DNA from: Pseudonocardia sp.
GTDB lineage: Bacteria > Actinomycetota > Actinomycetes > Mycobacteriales > Pseudonocardiaceae
Direction of reading: 5' to 3'
DNA: 35,852 bases
Assembly: GCA_029263115.1 (NCBI GenBank)
Contig: JAJCYC010000015.1
Location: 1-35,852, forward strand
In this document: one piece after another, positions 1 to 8,651 of the stretch
Position numbering within the stretch: position 1 is the first letter of the stretch
Layout of the letters: every line of letters begins with the position of its first letter
Made by a program: the position numbers and the translations under genes
The notes under the pieces: generated by a model
What the model saw: the letters and a program-made list of their open reading frames with translations, nothing else
Told to the model about the DNA's origin: nothing
Databases searched by the model: none

Positions 1-264
1 CGCCTCCACGATGTCACCCACGATCACCCCGTGGATACGCACCTCCTGACCGTTGCCCGGGCTGATCCCCGGCGTCGCGGCGAACGTGGCAAAGAACTCC
101 TGCCGGTCCGCCCACGGCGCGATGAACCGCTGGTTGCCCAGAATCACCGAGCCCACCACCGTCGCCAACACCAACAACGCCACCGTGATGAGCGTGTTGC
201 GCAACAACCCCGGCTCCGACTTCAGCCGGTCGAACCGCGCCGAGCGGGACATGGACGAAGTCAT
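1..264 (-). CDS. MCE-family (MlaD domain) transport protein, N-terminal part
   Basis: Only the first 88 codons are present; the gene runs off the left edge. The ATG at 264 follows a GGAGCGGAAG ribosome site. A positively charged N-terminus (about residues 1-20) is followed by one hydrophobic segment (about residues 22-43), which anchors the protein in the membrane. Near residues 74-88 begins a stretch with VRIHGVIVGDIVEA, which matches the start of the MCE/MlaD beta domain (pattern VxxxGVxVGxV). MCE proteins of actinomycetes form extracytoplasmic channels that deliver lipids, sterols or other hydrophobic compounds to a YrbE/Mkl-type ABC importer. Uptake of a hydrophobic substrate for the downstream catabolic genes is inference. 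The MCE assignment itself is fairly secure despite the short fragment. Confidence 0.8.
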   Translation of the reverse strand, partial: MTSSMSRSARFDRLKSEPGLLRNTLITVALLVLATVVGSVILGNQRFIAPWADRQEFFATFAATPGISPGNGQEVRIHGVIVGDIVEA

Positions 265-540
265 CTTCCGCTCCGGGCTCTGTGGACGAACGGGATGATC
301 ACGGTGAACTCCTCTGGTCGAGCAGGGTGGCCGGATCGGCTGCTCGGAGCACCGGCGGACACCTCGAAGGCATGGGCGCTGGCACCGACGTCGGGGGTCG
401 CGGGGGCCAGACCCGATCTCAGAAGGGGGAGCGAGAACTCGGGCACCTGTAGTCAATCGAACACGGTACGTAGATGCCATCCAGAAAACGCGCGGCGTTC
501 GCCGCTTCGCGCACCCCCTGTGGGTACGGTGACGTCGCTC
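265..540. other. Intergenic region between AraC-type regulator and MCE gene
   Basis: 276 bp with no convincing gene; both flanking genes are on the minus strand. It should hold the end of the regulator transcript and possibly the promoter of the MCE operon. An imperfect GC-rich hairpin (arms GCGCG and CGCGC) lies at about 490-512, just downstream of the regulator stop. It has no T-tract, so a terminator role is only possible. I see no clear -35/-10 pair. Confidence 0.4.
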
Positions 541-1614
541 TCAGTCGCGTGGGCGAATGGCTGGTCCACCCGACCGCAGGGTCCGCGCCGGGGTCTCGCC
601 GAACCGTGCGCGGTATGCCGCCGCGAACCGGCCGTGGTGCAGGAAGCCCCACCGGGCAGCCACGTCGCCCACCGTCGTCTCGTCCGGTGTGCTCAGCACC
701 AGCTCGTCGCGTGCCCGGGACATGCGCACCCGGCGCAGGTACTGCATCGGCGACATCTCGACCGTCCGGGCGAACCCGTCCTGCAGCGCCCGGGCACTCA
801 GGTGTACCGCCCTGGCCAGTTCCCCCACCGACCAGGGCCGCCCGGGTTCGGCCTCCATGAGGTCGATGGCCTCGTGCACCGCGGAACGGCCGGCGCGGGC
901 CGCCTCGGCGCGCAGCAGCTCACTGTAGTTGTGCGGCTGCGCCAGTAGCAGACCGTCGAGCACCAGGTTCTCCGCGGTCCGGGCGCCCAGTGGGTGCGCC
1001 AGCAGACCGTCCGGTCGGTCGAGCTCGCGGTGCACCAGCGACAACGCCTCCAACCAGCCCCGAACCGAAGGCGCAGCCAGGTCCATCACCGGGTCGAACT
1101 GGACCGGGCGCCCGGGCTCGCGGTCCAGGTACTGCTCCAACTCCCGCTCCAGGCTGGACCGGGCGACCACCAGACACACCTGCACGGCGTCCTTGCTGAA
1201 CCGGGCCACACCGTCCTGTGTCGGGCCGAGCACCGTACCGACCCCGCGGTGGGTACGCGCCGAGGTCCGATCGCCATGCCACTCCACGCGACCGCGCACC
1301 GCCAGGTTGACGTAGTAGTGCCTGGTCTCGGCGACGTCGATCCGAACCGGCACGCCGAACGACATGACGCCTGCCGTCAGCGTGCCCAGCTCGACCGCAT
1401 TGATCCGCAGACCCAGTGTGCCGTCGTCTCCGTCCACGGCCAGTCGCATGGGAGATCTGGTGATCAGCCGCTCCACGACCTCACTGGCCTCGGCGAGGTC
1501 GGACGTGCGGACGACCGGGTGGCGGCCCAGGATCTCGGACGGCTCGTCGTCCGGCGCCTCGCCGTCCGGCGCCGAGTTCACCCAGTCCACGACGGGAGCG
1601 TAACTGACCGTCAC
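541..1614 (-). CDS. AraC-family transcriptional regulator
   Basis: About 357 residues. The N-terminal two thirds look like the AraC-binding-like sensory domain found in regulators of Rieske dioxygenase and P450 operons. The C-terminal ~100 residues are a typical double helix-turn-helix domain: WSVGELARAVHLSARALQDG for the first helix pair, then SPMQYLRRVRMSRARDEL and a second helix pair ending in HHGRFAAAYRARFGETPART. It is divergent from the ferredoxin/catechol dioxygenase genes, so those genes or its own are likely targets (inference). The start is uncertain: GTG at 1614 sits almost directly on an AGGAG, which is too close to be ideal. The open frame continues to 2115, but that part lies antisense to the ferredoxin gene and has no domain-like character. 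Confidence 0.85.
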   Translation of the reverse strand: MTVSYAPVVDWVNSAPDGEAPDDEPSEILGRHPVVRTSDLAEASEVVERLITRSPMRLAVDGDDGTLGLRINAVELGTLTAGVMSFGVPVRIDVAETRHYYVNLAVRGRVEWHGDRTSARTHRGVGTVLGPTQDGVARFSKDAVQVCLVVARSSLERELEQYLDREPGRPVQFDPVMDLAAPSVRGWLEALSLVHRELDRPDGLLAHPLGARTAENLVLDGLLLAQPHNYSELLRAEAARAGRSAVHEAIDLMEAEPGRPWSVGELARAVHLSARALQDGFARTVEMSPMQYLRRVRMSRARDELVLSTPDETTVGDVAARWGFLHHGRFAAAYRARFGETPARTLRSGGPAIRPRD

Positions 1615-1642
1615 ACTCCTACCCGAACGGACCTGATGGCCC

Positions 1643-1672
1643 TTGACATCCGCCTGCCTGACGGGACACGCT
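1643..1672 (+). promoter_or_regulatory. Candidate promoter for the ferredoxin/catechol dioxygenase genes
   Basis: A perfect -35 hexamer TTGACA (1643-1648) is followed after 18 bp by CACGCT (1667-1672), which keeps the conserved A2 and T6 of the -10 box. It lies in the divergent gap between the AraC-type regulator and the ferredoxin start at 1738. The -10 is weak, and an alternative upstream ATG at 1636 would place this site inside the gene, so the call is tentative. Confidence 0.3.
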
Positions 1673-1737
1673 CGGCACTGCGGCGCTCCACCCACGCGGC
1701 CGTCGAAGGGGTCGGGGTCGCGGCGGACGGAGTACCG

Positions 1738-2169
1738 ATGCCGGACATCGAGGTCCACCCCGATGGGGTACGGGTCACCTCCCGAGCTGGTGAGACCGTG
1801 CTGGCTGCGCTCTCCCGCTCCGGATACGGCTACCGGGTCGGCTGCCGGCGCGGCGGCTGCGGGATCTGCAAGGTGGACCTGCGTGCCGGACGGGTCGACT
1901 ATCCGGTGACGGTGGCGCAGTCGGTCCTGCCCGCCGGGGAGCGTCGGGACGGCACGTGCCTGAGTTGCCGGGCGGTCCCACTGAGCGATATTACGATCAC
2001 CCTTCGTGACGATCGACTGCGGGTCACCGCCGGTATCCTGCACGCCGCGCTGGCCCGCCGCGACGCACGGGCCGCGACGACCGCGCGGCGCGCCCCGGCC
2101 GACACCCAGCCGCATCCCGAGCGACCCACCCCCGGCGAGGAACGACGAGGAGGACGGCCATGTCCGTGA
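1738..2169 (+). CDS. XylT-like plant-type [2Fe-2S] ferredoxin
   Basis: 143 residues. The cluster cysteines are C36, C41 and C44 (GCRRGGCGIC) with the fourth at C77 (TCLSCRAVP), the plant-type C-x4-C-x2-C...C arrangement. In the xyl and dmp pathways a ferredoxin of this type (XylT/DmpQ) sits directly before catechol 2,3-dioxygenase and re-reduces its iron after oxidative inactivation. The same order is seen here, and the end of this gene overlaps the start of the dioxygenase gene by 10 bp, so translational coupling is likely. I chose ATG 1738 because GGAG lies five bases upstream and the domain begins right after. The upstream in-frame ATG at 1636 would add 34 residues with no family similarity. 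The C-terminal ~45 residues are rich in Arg, Ala and Pro, longer than in XylT, and look disordered. Confidence 0.85.
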   Translation: MPDIEVHPDGVRVTSRAGETVLAALSRSGYGYRVGCRRGGCGICKVDLRAGRVDYPVTVAQSVLPAGERRDGTCLSCRAVPLSDITITLRDDRLRVTAGILHAALARRDARAATTARRAPADTQPHPERPTPGEERRGGRPCP

Positions 2170-3074
2170 TGCGACTCGGATACGTGCACCTTCGGGTGAC
2201 CGACACCGACCAGGCCAGGTCCCACTACGGGGACACCCTCGGCATGCGGTTGACCGCCGAACGGGACGGGACCCTCTACTTCAAGGCCTGGGACGAGTAC
2301 GACCACCATTCGGTCGTCGTCGAGCCGGGCGGGGTGGGTCTGGTCAAGCTCGGATACAAGGTGTCCCGATCGGACGACCTGGACCTGTTCGAACGCCGTG
2401 CCCAACATTTCGGTTGCCTCACCGAACGGATGAGCGCCGGCGACAACCTCGCGGTGGGCGACGGCGTTCGGGTGGTCCTCCCCTCCGACCACGTGGTCGA
2501 GCTCTATCACGAGGCGGAGCTCGTCGGCACCGAGGTCGGCACGCTCAACCCGGCACCGTTCCCCCGCCACCTGGTCGGGGTCGGGGTGCCCCGGATCGAC
2601 CACGCCGCGATCACCGCGGCGGACCCGGCGACCCTGGAACGGTTCTTCAGCGAGGTGCTGGACTTCCGCCCGGCCGAACGGCTGGTGGCCGACCCCGGCC
2701 CGGACGAGGCGCTGATCGGCTCCTGGATGTTCTGCGGGAACACCCCGCACGACATCGCCTTCCTGCAGGGCGCGAACGGCAAGCTGCACCACTTCGCCTA
2801 CCTGCTGGAGGACTGGAACGCGATCCGGCACGCCGGCGACCTGTTCTCGATGGACGACGTACCGGTCGACGTGGGCCCGACCAGGCACGGCATCACCCGG
2901 GGGCAGACGATCTACTTCTTCGACCCGGCCGGCAACCGCAACGAGGTGTTCTCCGGGGGCTATCTCACCTACCCCGACTTCCCCACGATCACCTGGACCG
3001 CCGACAAGCTCGCGCAGGGTATCTTCTACATCGGCCGAGAGATCAAGGACACCTTCACATCGGTCGTCACCTGA
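2160..3074 (+). CDS. xylE: Catechol 2,3-dioxygenase (XylE-like extradiol dioxygenase)
   Basis: 304 residues, the usual length of the family. It opens catechols next to the hydroxyl pair to give a 2-hydroxymuconic semialdehyde type product, using Fe(II). Two VOC (glyoxalase-fold) repeats are present. The catalytic half shows the iron ligands His148 (RIDHAA), one of His210/His211 (KLHHFAYLL) and Glu262 (RNEVFSGGY). The active-site residues His197, His243 (PTRHG) and Tyr252 (IYFFDP) line up with His199, His246 and Tyr255 of XylE. The GNRNEVFSGGY and IYFFDPAGNR motifs are close to those of XylE. It overlaps the XylT-like ferredoxin gene upstream. The preferred ring substituents cannot be read from the sequence. 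Confidence 0.93.
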   Translation: MSVMRLGYVHLRVTDTDQARSHYGDTLGMRLTAERDGTLYFKAWDEYDHHSVVVEPGGVGLVKLGYKVSRSDDLDLFERRAQHFGCLTERMSAGDNLAVGDGVRVVLPSDHVVELYHEAELVGTEVGTLNPAPFPRHLVGVGVPRIDHAAITAADPATLERFFSEVLDFRPAERLVADPGPDEALIGSWMFCGNTPHDIAFLQGANGKLHHFAYLLEDWNAIRHAGDLFSMDDVPVDVGPTRHGITRGQTIYFFDPAGNRNEVFSGGYLTYPDFPTITWTADKLAQGIFYIGREIKDTFTSVVT

Positions 3075-3100
3075 GCGGCGCCAGCACCGGCCACCCCCGG

Positions 3101-6100
3101 ATGGCTCCCGCCGCGATGACTCCCGCAGCGGCGGGCAAGGGGGTGGAGCCGACCGGGCCACTGCGGTCGAGTGAGGGCATCACCACCGTGCGCGGCGTGC
3201 TCGACGGCGGACCGGTCGTCGTGCGCCACCTCGACCTGCGGAGACCGCGAGCTTGGGCCTGGCACCGGCTCGAGCGCGACCTCGCCGTGGCCGCCCGCGC
3301 CGGCTCGCCGCACCTGGCGGGCAACCGGGTACTCGAGCGCGACCTCGACGGCGTCACGCTGGTCCGGCCGTTCGTGGACGGTCTCGACGTGTGCGGCTGG
3401 GCGGCCGCCGGCGCGGACGACAGGCAACTGCTCAAGGCCGGGCGGGAGCTGTTCGCCGGGCTGTCGGAGCTACACCGCCACGGACTCGTGCACGGTGGTC
3501 TCAAACCCACCAACGCCGTCGTCGCGCACGGGGACGGGCGGCTGGTGCTGCTCGACGCGCTGGTGTCGCGCACCCAGCTCGCGAGCGCCGGGCCCCCGTG
3601 GGACGACGACACCGACACCCGCTACCTCTCCCCCGAGCAGGCCGGCCTCGTCCAACGCACGGTGGGGCCGACCGCCGATCTCTACGCGGCGGGTTGGGTC
3701 GTGCTCGAGGCCCTCACCGCCCGGGCCGGGGGCGTGCTGGAGCGGCCGAGCCCGGGCACCGCACCGGTCGGTCTCCCGGCGCTGCTGCGCGAGGTCGGCG
3801 TGCCGCCCGGCTGGCGGCCACTGGTGCGCCGGCTGCTGGCGCCGCTGCCGGAGGACCGCTACGAGACCGCCGAGGAGGTCCTCGCCGCCCTGGCCCCGCT
3901 GCGCGACCGGCCGCCCCACGGAACCCTGGTGCCCGCCTCGGCCCGTCCGGTGCGGGCACCCGGTGCGCTGGCCGAGCCGCCGTTGGTGGGCCGCACCGCG
4001 GAGCGTGACCGGTTGGAACGGCTGCTCGAGACCACCCGCGAAGGCCGGGCGGGTACAGCGTGCCTGAGCGGACACTCCGGGCTGGGCAAGAGCCGACTGC
4101 TCGACGAGCTCGCCGCACGGGCCGACGAGCGGGGTCTGCTGGTGCTTCGCGGGGCGGCGTTCGACGGGGCCGCGCGGCGGCCGTTGGGCCCGTTCCGCGA
4201 GGTGTTCGCCCGGATCGCGGAGCACCTCGGTCACGCTCCCGGGCATTCGGCACAGCTGGTGGCCGAGCTGGGTGCCACGCTGCCGGCGGTCGTCGCCCTG
4301 GCACCGGAGCTAGCCACGGTATTCGGGGACGGTCCGCCCGGAACCGCCGCGGCTGATGTCGGCGCCGGCGCGATCACCGCGCTCGCCAGGCTGATGCACG
4401 AGGTCTGTGACGAGAACCGTCCCGGGCTGCTGCTCGTCGACGACTGCCAGTGGGCCGACGAGCTGAGCTGGAAGCTGCTCTCGGCCATCGCCGCACCGCC
4501 CGACCGCGCCGACGCCGAGCCGGTGCACCTGGGCGTGGTGCTCTCGATGCGATCCGAGGCGCTGCCACAGGTGCGGTCCTGGGGTTTGGCCGAGCTGGAC
4601 GCGATCCGGTTGGACCCGATGCCGGCGGAGGAGACCCGGACCATGCTCGGCGCGGTGGGCGGCCGGCTTCCCGAGCCGGTTCTGGACTACATCGTGGCGC
4701 ACGCCGCCGGCAACCCGCTCTACGCGCTGTCCACGCTGCGCGCGCTGGTGGACACAGCGGTACTACGCGGGTCACCCGGGCGGTGGACGGTCGACCCCGG
4801 CCGGATGCGTGAGCTGCCCACCCCCGCGATTGCCGGTATCGCCGACCCGTGGGGAAGCGGGGGTGACCAGCCCAAGGCATTTCTCTCCGCCCGGCTGGAG
4901 CAGCTGTCTCCGAGTACCCGGCTGGCGGTGCGGCAGGCCGCCGTGCTCGGGCGACGGTTCACCATCGGGCTGCTGGCGACCGCGTTGGACATCGATCTGC
5001 CCGCCACCCGGGCGGCGGCCGCCGAGGCCTCGGCTCGCGGTGTGCTGCGCCCGACGCATGCCGGGGCGGGCGCGGACCGGGAGTTCAGCCACGACCGGGT
5101 CCGGGAAGCTGTGCTGCGGTCGATCGACCACGAGTCGCTGCGCGAGCTGCACGGAGCCGCCGCGCGCGCCCTGGAAGGCGGCCACCGTCCCGACCAGTCG
5201 CAACCACGAAGCCACGTTGAAGACCCGGCCCTCGGGGTCCAGTCCGGTGGCACGGTCGACTATGAGCTCGCCTACCACCTCGACCGGTCCGGAGAGTACC
5301 TACGCGCGCTGCCCTACGCCCTGCGTGCCGCGGAACAGGCCCTGGTGCGCAACGCTCTCGACGTCGCGGAGGTCAACTTCCGGATCGCCGCTACCGGGTT
5401 GGAGGGCCAGGACGCCGGTCGCGACGACCGCACCCGGTTCCGGTTGCACGAGGGCGTGGGCACCGTGCACATGCTGCAGGGTCGCTACGACCGGGCGGCG
5501 GCGGAGTTGGAGCGCGCCTACCGCACCGCGCTCGGCCTCGGGTCGCTGGAGTCCGCCCGGGTGGCGATCTCACTCGGCGAGCTCGCCTTCAAACGCGGTG
5601 ACGTCACCGAGGCCGACAGCTGGCTCGGCCGCGCGCGAGAACGCCTGGGGGCGGCACCGCTACCCCGGCGGGCCGCGCTCGCCACCCCGGTCGAGGCGCT
5701 GCGGCTCGCGGTGGGGCTGCTGGTCGCGTTGTGTTCGCGGGGCCGCGCTCGCGGAGTCCGAGCGCCCGACGGTGAACGCGAGTTGGCGGCCCGGCTGTAC
5801 ACCAGGTGGGGGTACCTGGCCTGGTTCACCCGGCGCCCGGCGGTCAACGTCGTGCTGACGCTGCGGGCCCTGCGGCTGTCTCTGGCCAGCGGCAGCTCCC
5901 GCGAGCTCTCGCACGCGTGCGCCACGTCCGCGGCCATGCTCGCCGGCCTCACGCCGGTGCTATCCGGCCCCGCGCTGTGGTTGGTCGACTATTCGCGGCG
6001 CCTCCGAGAGCTGGCGCATGACGAGTGGGGCGTCGCCCACAGCCAACACTTCGAGGGGTTCGTGCTGCACGCCGCCGGCCGCTACCCGGAGGCGGTCGCC

Positions 6101-8017
6101 ACGCTGGACACCGCCATCGACCGGTTCGACGTGCTCGGCGACCGCTGGGAGCAGGCCGCCGCGAGCTGGCAGAAGGCGCTCTGCCTCTACCGCCAGGGGC
6201 TGCTGCACGAGGGTGGCGCGCTGGCCCGGGACACCTACTGGGCGGGCACCCGGATCGGGGACCGGATCAGCGCCGGGACGGCACTGGCGACCTGGGTCCG
6301 CTGCCTGCCCTCCGATGTCAGTGTCGACACCCTCACCCGCGAGCTGAACTGGCCGAATCTCGATGGTCACACCGAGACCCTGCTACGAGCCAGCCTGGGC
6401 TGGAAGCTGCTCTCCGGCGGCGACTTCGACGGGGCTGTCGAACAGCTCCAAGCCGCCGAGCTCGGGCGCCGCCGGGCCGGCCTGCGCAACCACTTCCTGG
6501 CCCCCGTGACCAGTACCCTCCTGCAGGCTCGGCGGCTGCGCCGGGAGCGGGCCCCGAGCTGGTCGGTAGCTCGCCGACGCGGCGCCGAGCGGAAGCTGCG
6601 TCGAGACCTCCGGCGCGCCATGCTCAACGCGGTACTGTTCGCGGCCGAGCGCCCGATGGTGCTGCGGGAATGGGCGGTGCTCCGGTTCGGGGCCGGTCAG
6701 CGGGGCCGCGCGCGGGTCCTGCTGCGTTGGGCGGTCCGGTACAGCCGGCGGATGCGGGCCGACGGCGAGCTCGCCGCGTGCCGGCTGCTCGGCGAGCAGG
6801 CCGGACACCCCAGCCCGGACGGCGAAGGCGCCGAAGAACTGTGCGCCAGGCTGCGCCTGGGGGTCGACCACGGCGTCGTGCAGGCCCGCTCATTGCCTGT
6901 CATCCGGTCGGTCGCTGACACCGCCAGGCACCGCGCCGTGCTCGAGGCGGCCAGGCGGATCGTGGCAGCCGAGGACACCGGCCAGATCCTGGAGGAGCTG
7001 CGGGCCGCCACCTTGGCGACCACGCCGGCGATCGACGTGACGGTTGCGGTGCTGCCCTGCCTGGAACAGCCCGAGGACCGGCGCGAATCGGATCCGGAGC
7101 CGCGCGAGGCCCCCCGGACCGAACGTGTGGTCAAGCCGATCGCGGCCAGCGGATCTGGCCATCTGGCGCTGGTCGCCGAACTGCCGCTCGGGGAGGCCGC
7201 CAGCCACGAGCAGTCGGTCGAGGTGCTGGCCACGCTGGCCGGGGCGGTGCTCGAGCGCCAGTCACTGCGGCGGGAGTCGGCGCAGCGGATCGTGGCGGTG
7301 CAGGAAGCCGAGCGCGGCCGGATAGCCCGCGACCTGCACGACGAGCTGGGCCACCTGTTCGCCGGCGTGTTGGAAGGCCTCAGCGTGCTGGACAAGGAAC
7401 GGGGCGAGCCGGGTGACGACCGGGTCCAGCAGCTGCGTGAGCTGGCCCGCCAGGGCATCCGCAGCGCGCGGTCGGTGGCCTGGACCCTGCGCCCGGAAGG
7501 GCTGGACGACCTCGGGGTGGTGGCCTGCGTCGAGCAGCTGGTGGAGGACAGCGCGCGGCGTTTCGGGATCGGGATCGACCTGACCGCGCGGGTCGAGCAG
7601 CCGCTGGCGGGCGCAGTGGAGACCGCGGTGTTCCGGGTGGTGCAGGAGGCGCTCACCAACATCGGGCGGCACAGCCAGGCCACCGAGGCGAGCGTGCTAC
7701 TGGTTGCCACCACCGAGCGGTTGCGGGTGGTCATCGAGGACAATGGGATCGGCTTCGATCCCGACGAGACTCAGGCCGGATCGCTAGGCTTGGCCGGTAT
7801 GCGCGAGCGGGCACGCCTGGTGGGCGGCCGGCTGGAGGTGCAGGCCCGCCCCGGCGCCGGCGCCATGGTGATGGTGGAGGTACCGCTCGATGACGAGCGA
7901 CGCGACGACCAACCCGACCGCAACCGACCAGACCCCGATCAGTCCGAGCGAAGGCGGGACGAGCGGCTCTACGAACCGCACGGAGGCGAGTGCGACGATC
8001 GGTGTCGTGGTCTGTGA
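3101..8017 (+). CDS. Giant sensor: pseudokinase, ATPase, helical repeats, histidine kinase (BpdS/BphS-like)
   Basis: About 1638 residues from ATG 3101 (ATG 3116 is equally possible; neither has a strong ribosome site). Order: a Ser/Thr kinase-like domain (about 20-265); a NACHT/AAA-like ATPase (about 290-665) with Walker A GHSGLGKS (Lys330) and Walker B LLLVDD (Asp447, Asp448); a long helical, TPR-like region (about 690-1220); a GAF-like stretch (about 1285-1390); and a NarL-class histidine kinase with phospho-acceptor His1413 (ARDLHDELGH), N-box Asn1520 (EALTNIGRH) and G1-box Asp1547 (EDNGIGFD). The kinase-like domain has HGGLKPTN where active kinases have HRDLKPEN, and DAL for DFG, so it is probably inactive and a sensing or binding module. 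The architecture matches the large BpdS/BphS sensors that switch on biphenyl genes in rhodococci. The response regulator gene overlaps its 3' end. No membrane segment was seen, so it is probably cytoplasmic. Confidence 0.9.
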   Translation: MAPAAMTPAAAGKGVEPTGPLRSSEGITTVRGVLDGGPVVVRHLDLRRPRAWAWHRLERDLAVAARAGSPHLAGNRVLERDLDGVTLVRPFVDGLDVCGWAAAGADDRQLLKAGRELFAGLSELHRHGLVHGGLKPTNAVVAHGDGRLVLLDALVSRTQLASAGPPWDDDTDTRYLSPEQAGLVQRTVGPTADLYAAGWVVLEALTARAGGVLERPSPGTAPVGLPALLREVGVPPGWRPLVRRLLAPLPEDRYETAEEVLAALAPLRDRPPHGTLVPASARPVRAPGALAEPPLVGRTAERDRLERLLETTREGRAGTACLSGHSGLGKSRLLDELAARADERGLLVLRGAAFDGAARRPLGPFREVFARIAEHLGHAPGHSAQLVAELGATLPAVVALAPELATVFGDGPPGTAAADVGAGAITALARLMHEVCDENRPGLLLVDDCQWADELSWKLLSAIAAPPDRADAEPVHLGVVLSMRSEALPQVRSWGLAELDAIRLDPMPAEETRTMLGAVGGRLPEPVLDYIVAHAAGNPLYALSTLRALVDTAVLRGSPGRWTVDPGRMRELPTPAIAGIADPWGSGGDQPKAFLSARLEQLSPSTRLAVRQAAVLGRRFTIGLLATALDIDLPATRAAAAEASARGVLRPTHAGAGADREFSHDRVREAVLRSIDHESLRELHGAAARALEGGHRPDQSQPRSHVEDPALGVQSGGTVDYELAYHLDRSGEYLRALPYALRAAEQALVRNALDVAEVNFRIAATGLEGQDAGRDDRTRFRLHEGVGTVHMLQGRYDRAAAELERAYRTALGLGSLESARVAISLGELAFKRGDVTEADSWLGRARERLGAAPLPRRAALATPVEALRLAVGLLVALCSRGRARGVRAPDGERELAARLYTRWGYLAWFTRRPAVNVVLTLRALRLSLASGSSRELSHACATSAAMLAGLTPVLSGPALWLVDYSRRLRELAHDEWGVAHSQHFEGFVLHAAGRYPEAVATLDTAIDRFDVLGDRWEQAAASWQKALCLYRQGLLHEGGALARDTYWAGTRIGDRISAGTALATWVRCLPSDVSVDTLTRELNWPNLDGHTETLLRASLGWKLLSGGDFDGAVEQLQAAELGRRRAGLRNHFLAPVTSTLLQARRLRRERAPSWSVARRRGAERKLRRDLRRAMLNAVLFAAERPMVLREWAVLRFGAGQRGRARVLLRWAVRYSRRMRADGELAACRLLGEQAGHPSPDGEGAEELCARLRLGVDHGVVQARSLPVIRSVADTARHRAVLEAARRIVAAEDTGQILEELRAATLATTPAIDVTVAVLPCLEQPEDRRESDPEPREAPRTERVVKPIAASGSGHLALVAELPLGEAASHEQSVEVLATLAGAVLERQSLRRESAQRIVAVQEAERGRIARDLHDELGHLFAGVLEGLSVLDKERGEPGDDRVQQLRELARQGIRSARSVAWTLRPEGLDDLGVVACVEQLVEDSARRFGIGIDLTARVEQPLAGAVETAVFRVVQEALTNIGRHSQATEASVLLVATTERLRVVIEDNGIGFDPDETQAGSLGLAGMRERARLVGGRLEVQARPGAGAMVMVEVPLDDERRDDQPDRNRPDPDQSERRRDERLYEPHGGECDDRCRGL

Positions 8018-8612
8018 CGACCACGGGATCATCAGGTCCGGCGTCGGCCGGATGCTCGCCGAGGCCGGCGACCTGACGCTGCTCGCGTCGGCGTCCACCT
8101 GCCACGAGCTGCTCGCCGAGATCCGCACCCACCGGCCGGGACTCGCGCTGCTCGACATCCGGCTCTCCGACGGCAGCGGGCTGGACCTCCTCGGTCCGAT
8201 CGCCCAGATGTCGCCGAACACCAGGGTCGTGATGCTCAGCATGTTCGGCGCCCGCGCCTACATCGAGCGGGCCCGCACCCGCGGCGCGCGGGGGTATCTC
8301 ACCAAGGACTGCCTTGAGGACGAGTTGATCGGCGCCCTGCGCAAGGTGTTGGCCGGCGACGAGTTCGTCTGCCCCCAGTTGCGCCCGGCCGACCCGACCG
8401 AGCGTGACCATCCGATGGACGCCCTCACCGCGCGTGAGGTCGACGTGTTGGAGCTGTTGGTGCTCGGCCTGACCAACGCCGAGATAGCCGAGCGGCTGGT
8501 GGTGTCGCCACGCACCGTGGAGAGCCACCGGGCCGTCCTGCAGCGCAAGCTCGGGGTGCGTACCCGGGCGGAGCTGGCCCGCTTCGCCCGGGACGCCGGG
8601 CTGGTCGCCTGA
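7890..8612 (+). CDS. LuxR/NarL-type response regulator (BpdT/BphT-like)
   Basis: 240 residues. The receiver domain (about 36-155) has the acidic pair Asp43/Asp44 (VVCDDHG), the phospho-acceptor Asp89 (ALLDIRLSDG), Ser117 and Lys139 (YLTKD). The C-terminal LuxR helix-turn-helix (about 177-236) includes LTAREVDVLELL and VSPRTVESHRAVLQRKL. It is the evident partner of the sensor kinase. The ATG at 7890 has GGAGG nine bases upstream and lies 128 bp inside the sensor gene in another frame. The first 35 residues before the receiver are Thr/Ser-rich and look disordered. A later start near the receiver cannot be excluded, but no better ribosome site is visible. It probably activates the aromatic catabolic operons (inference from the BphT family). 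Confidence 0.92.
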   Translation: MTSDATTNPTATDQTPISPSEGGTSGSTNRTEASATIGVVVCDDHGIIRSGVGRMLAEAGDLTLLASASTCHELLAEIRTHRPGLALLDIRLSDGSGLDLLGPIAQMSPNTRVVMLSMFGARAYIERARTRGARGYLTKDCLEDELIGALRKVLAGDEFVCPQLRPADPTERDHPMDALTAREVDVLELLVLGLTNAEIAERLVVSPRTVESHRAVLQRKLGVRTRAELARFARDAGLVA

Positions 8613-8651
8613 CCCCACCGCGCCCGGCTCCTGCGCTGTGGACGGGCGGTG

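Noticed and set aside
994-1737. Long plus-strand frame upstream of the ferredoxin
   Set aside because: It is antisense to the AraC-type regulator; the ferredoxin domain begins only after ATG 1738, which has its own ribosome site.
1615-2115. N-terminal extension of the AraC-type regulator
   Set aside because: The frame is open but reads over the ferredoxin gene and lacks similarity to the family; the sensory domain starts near 1614.
1899-3161. 420-codon open frame on the minus strand
   Set aside because: It lies antisense to the well-supported XylE-like gene and is an effect of high GC; its composition (Val/Gly/Asp/Glu-rich, no domain) is that of a shadow frame.
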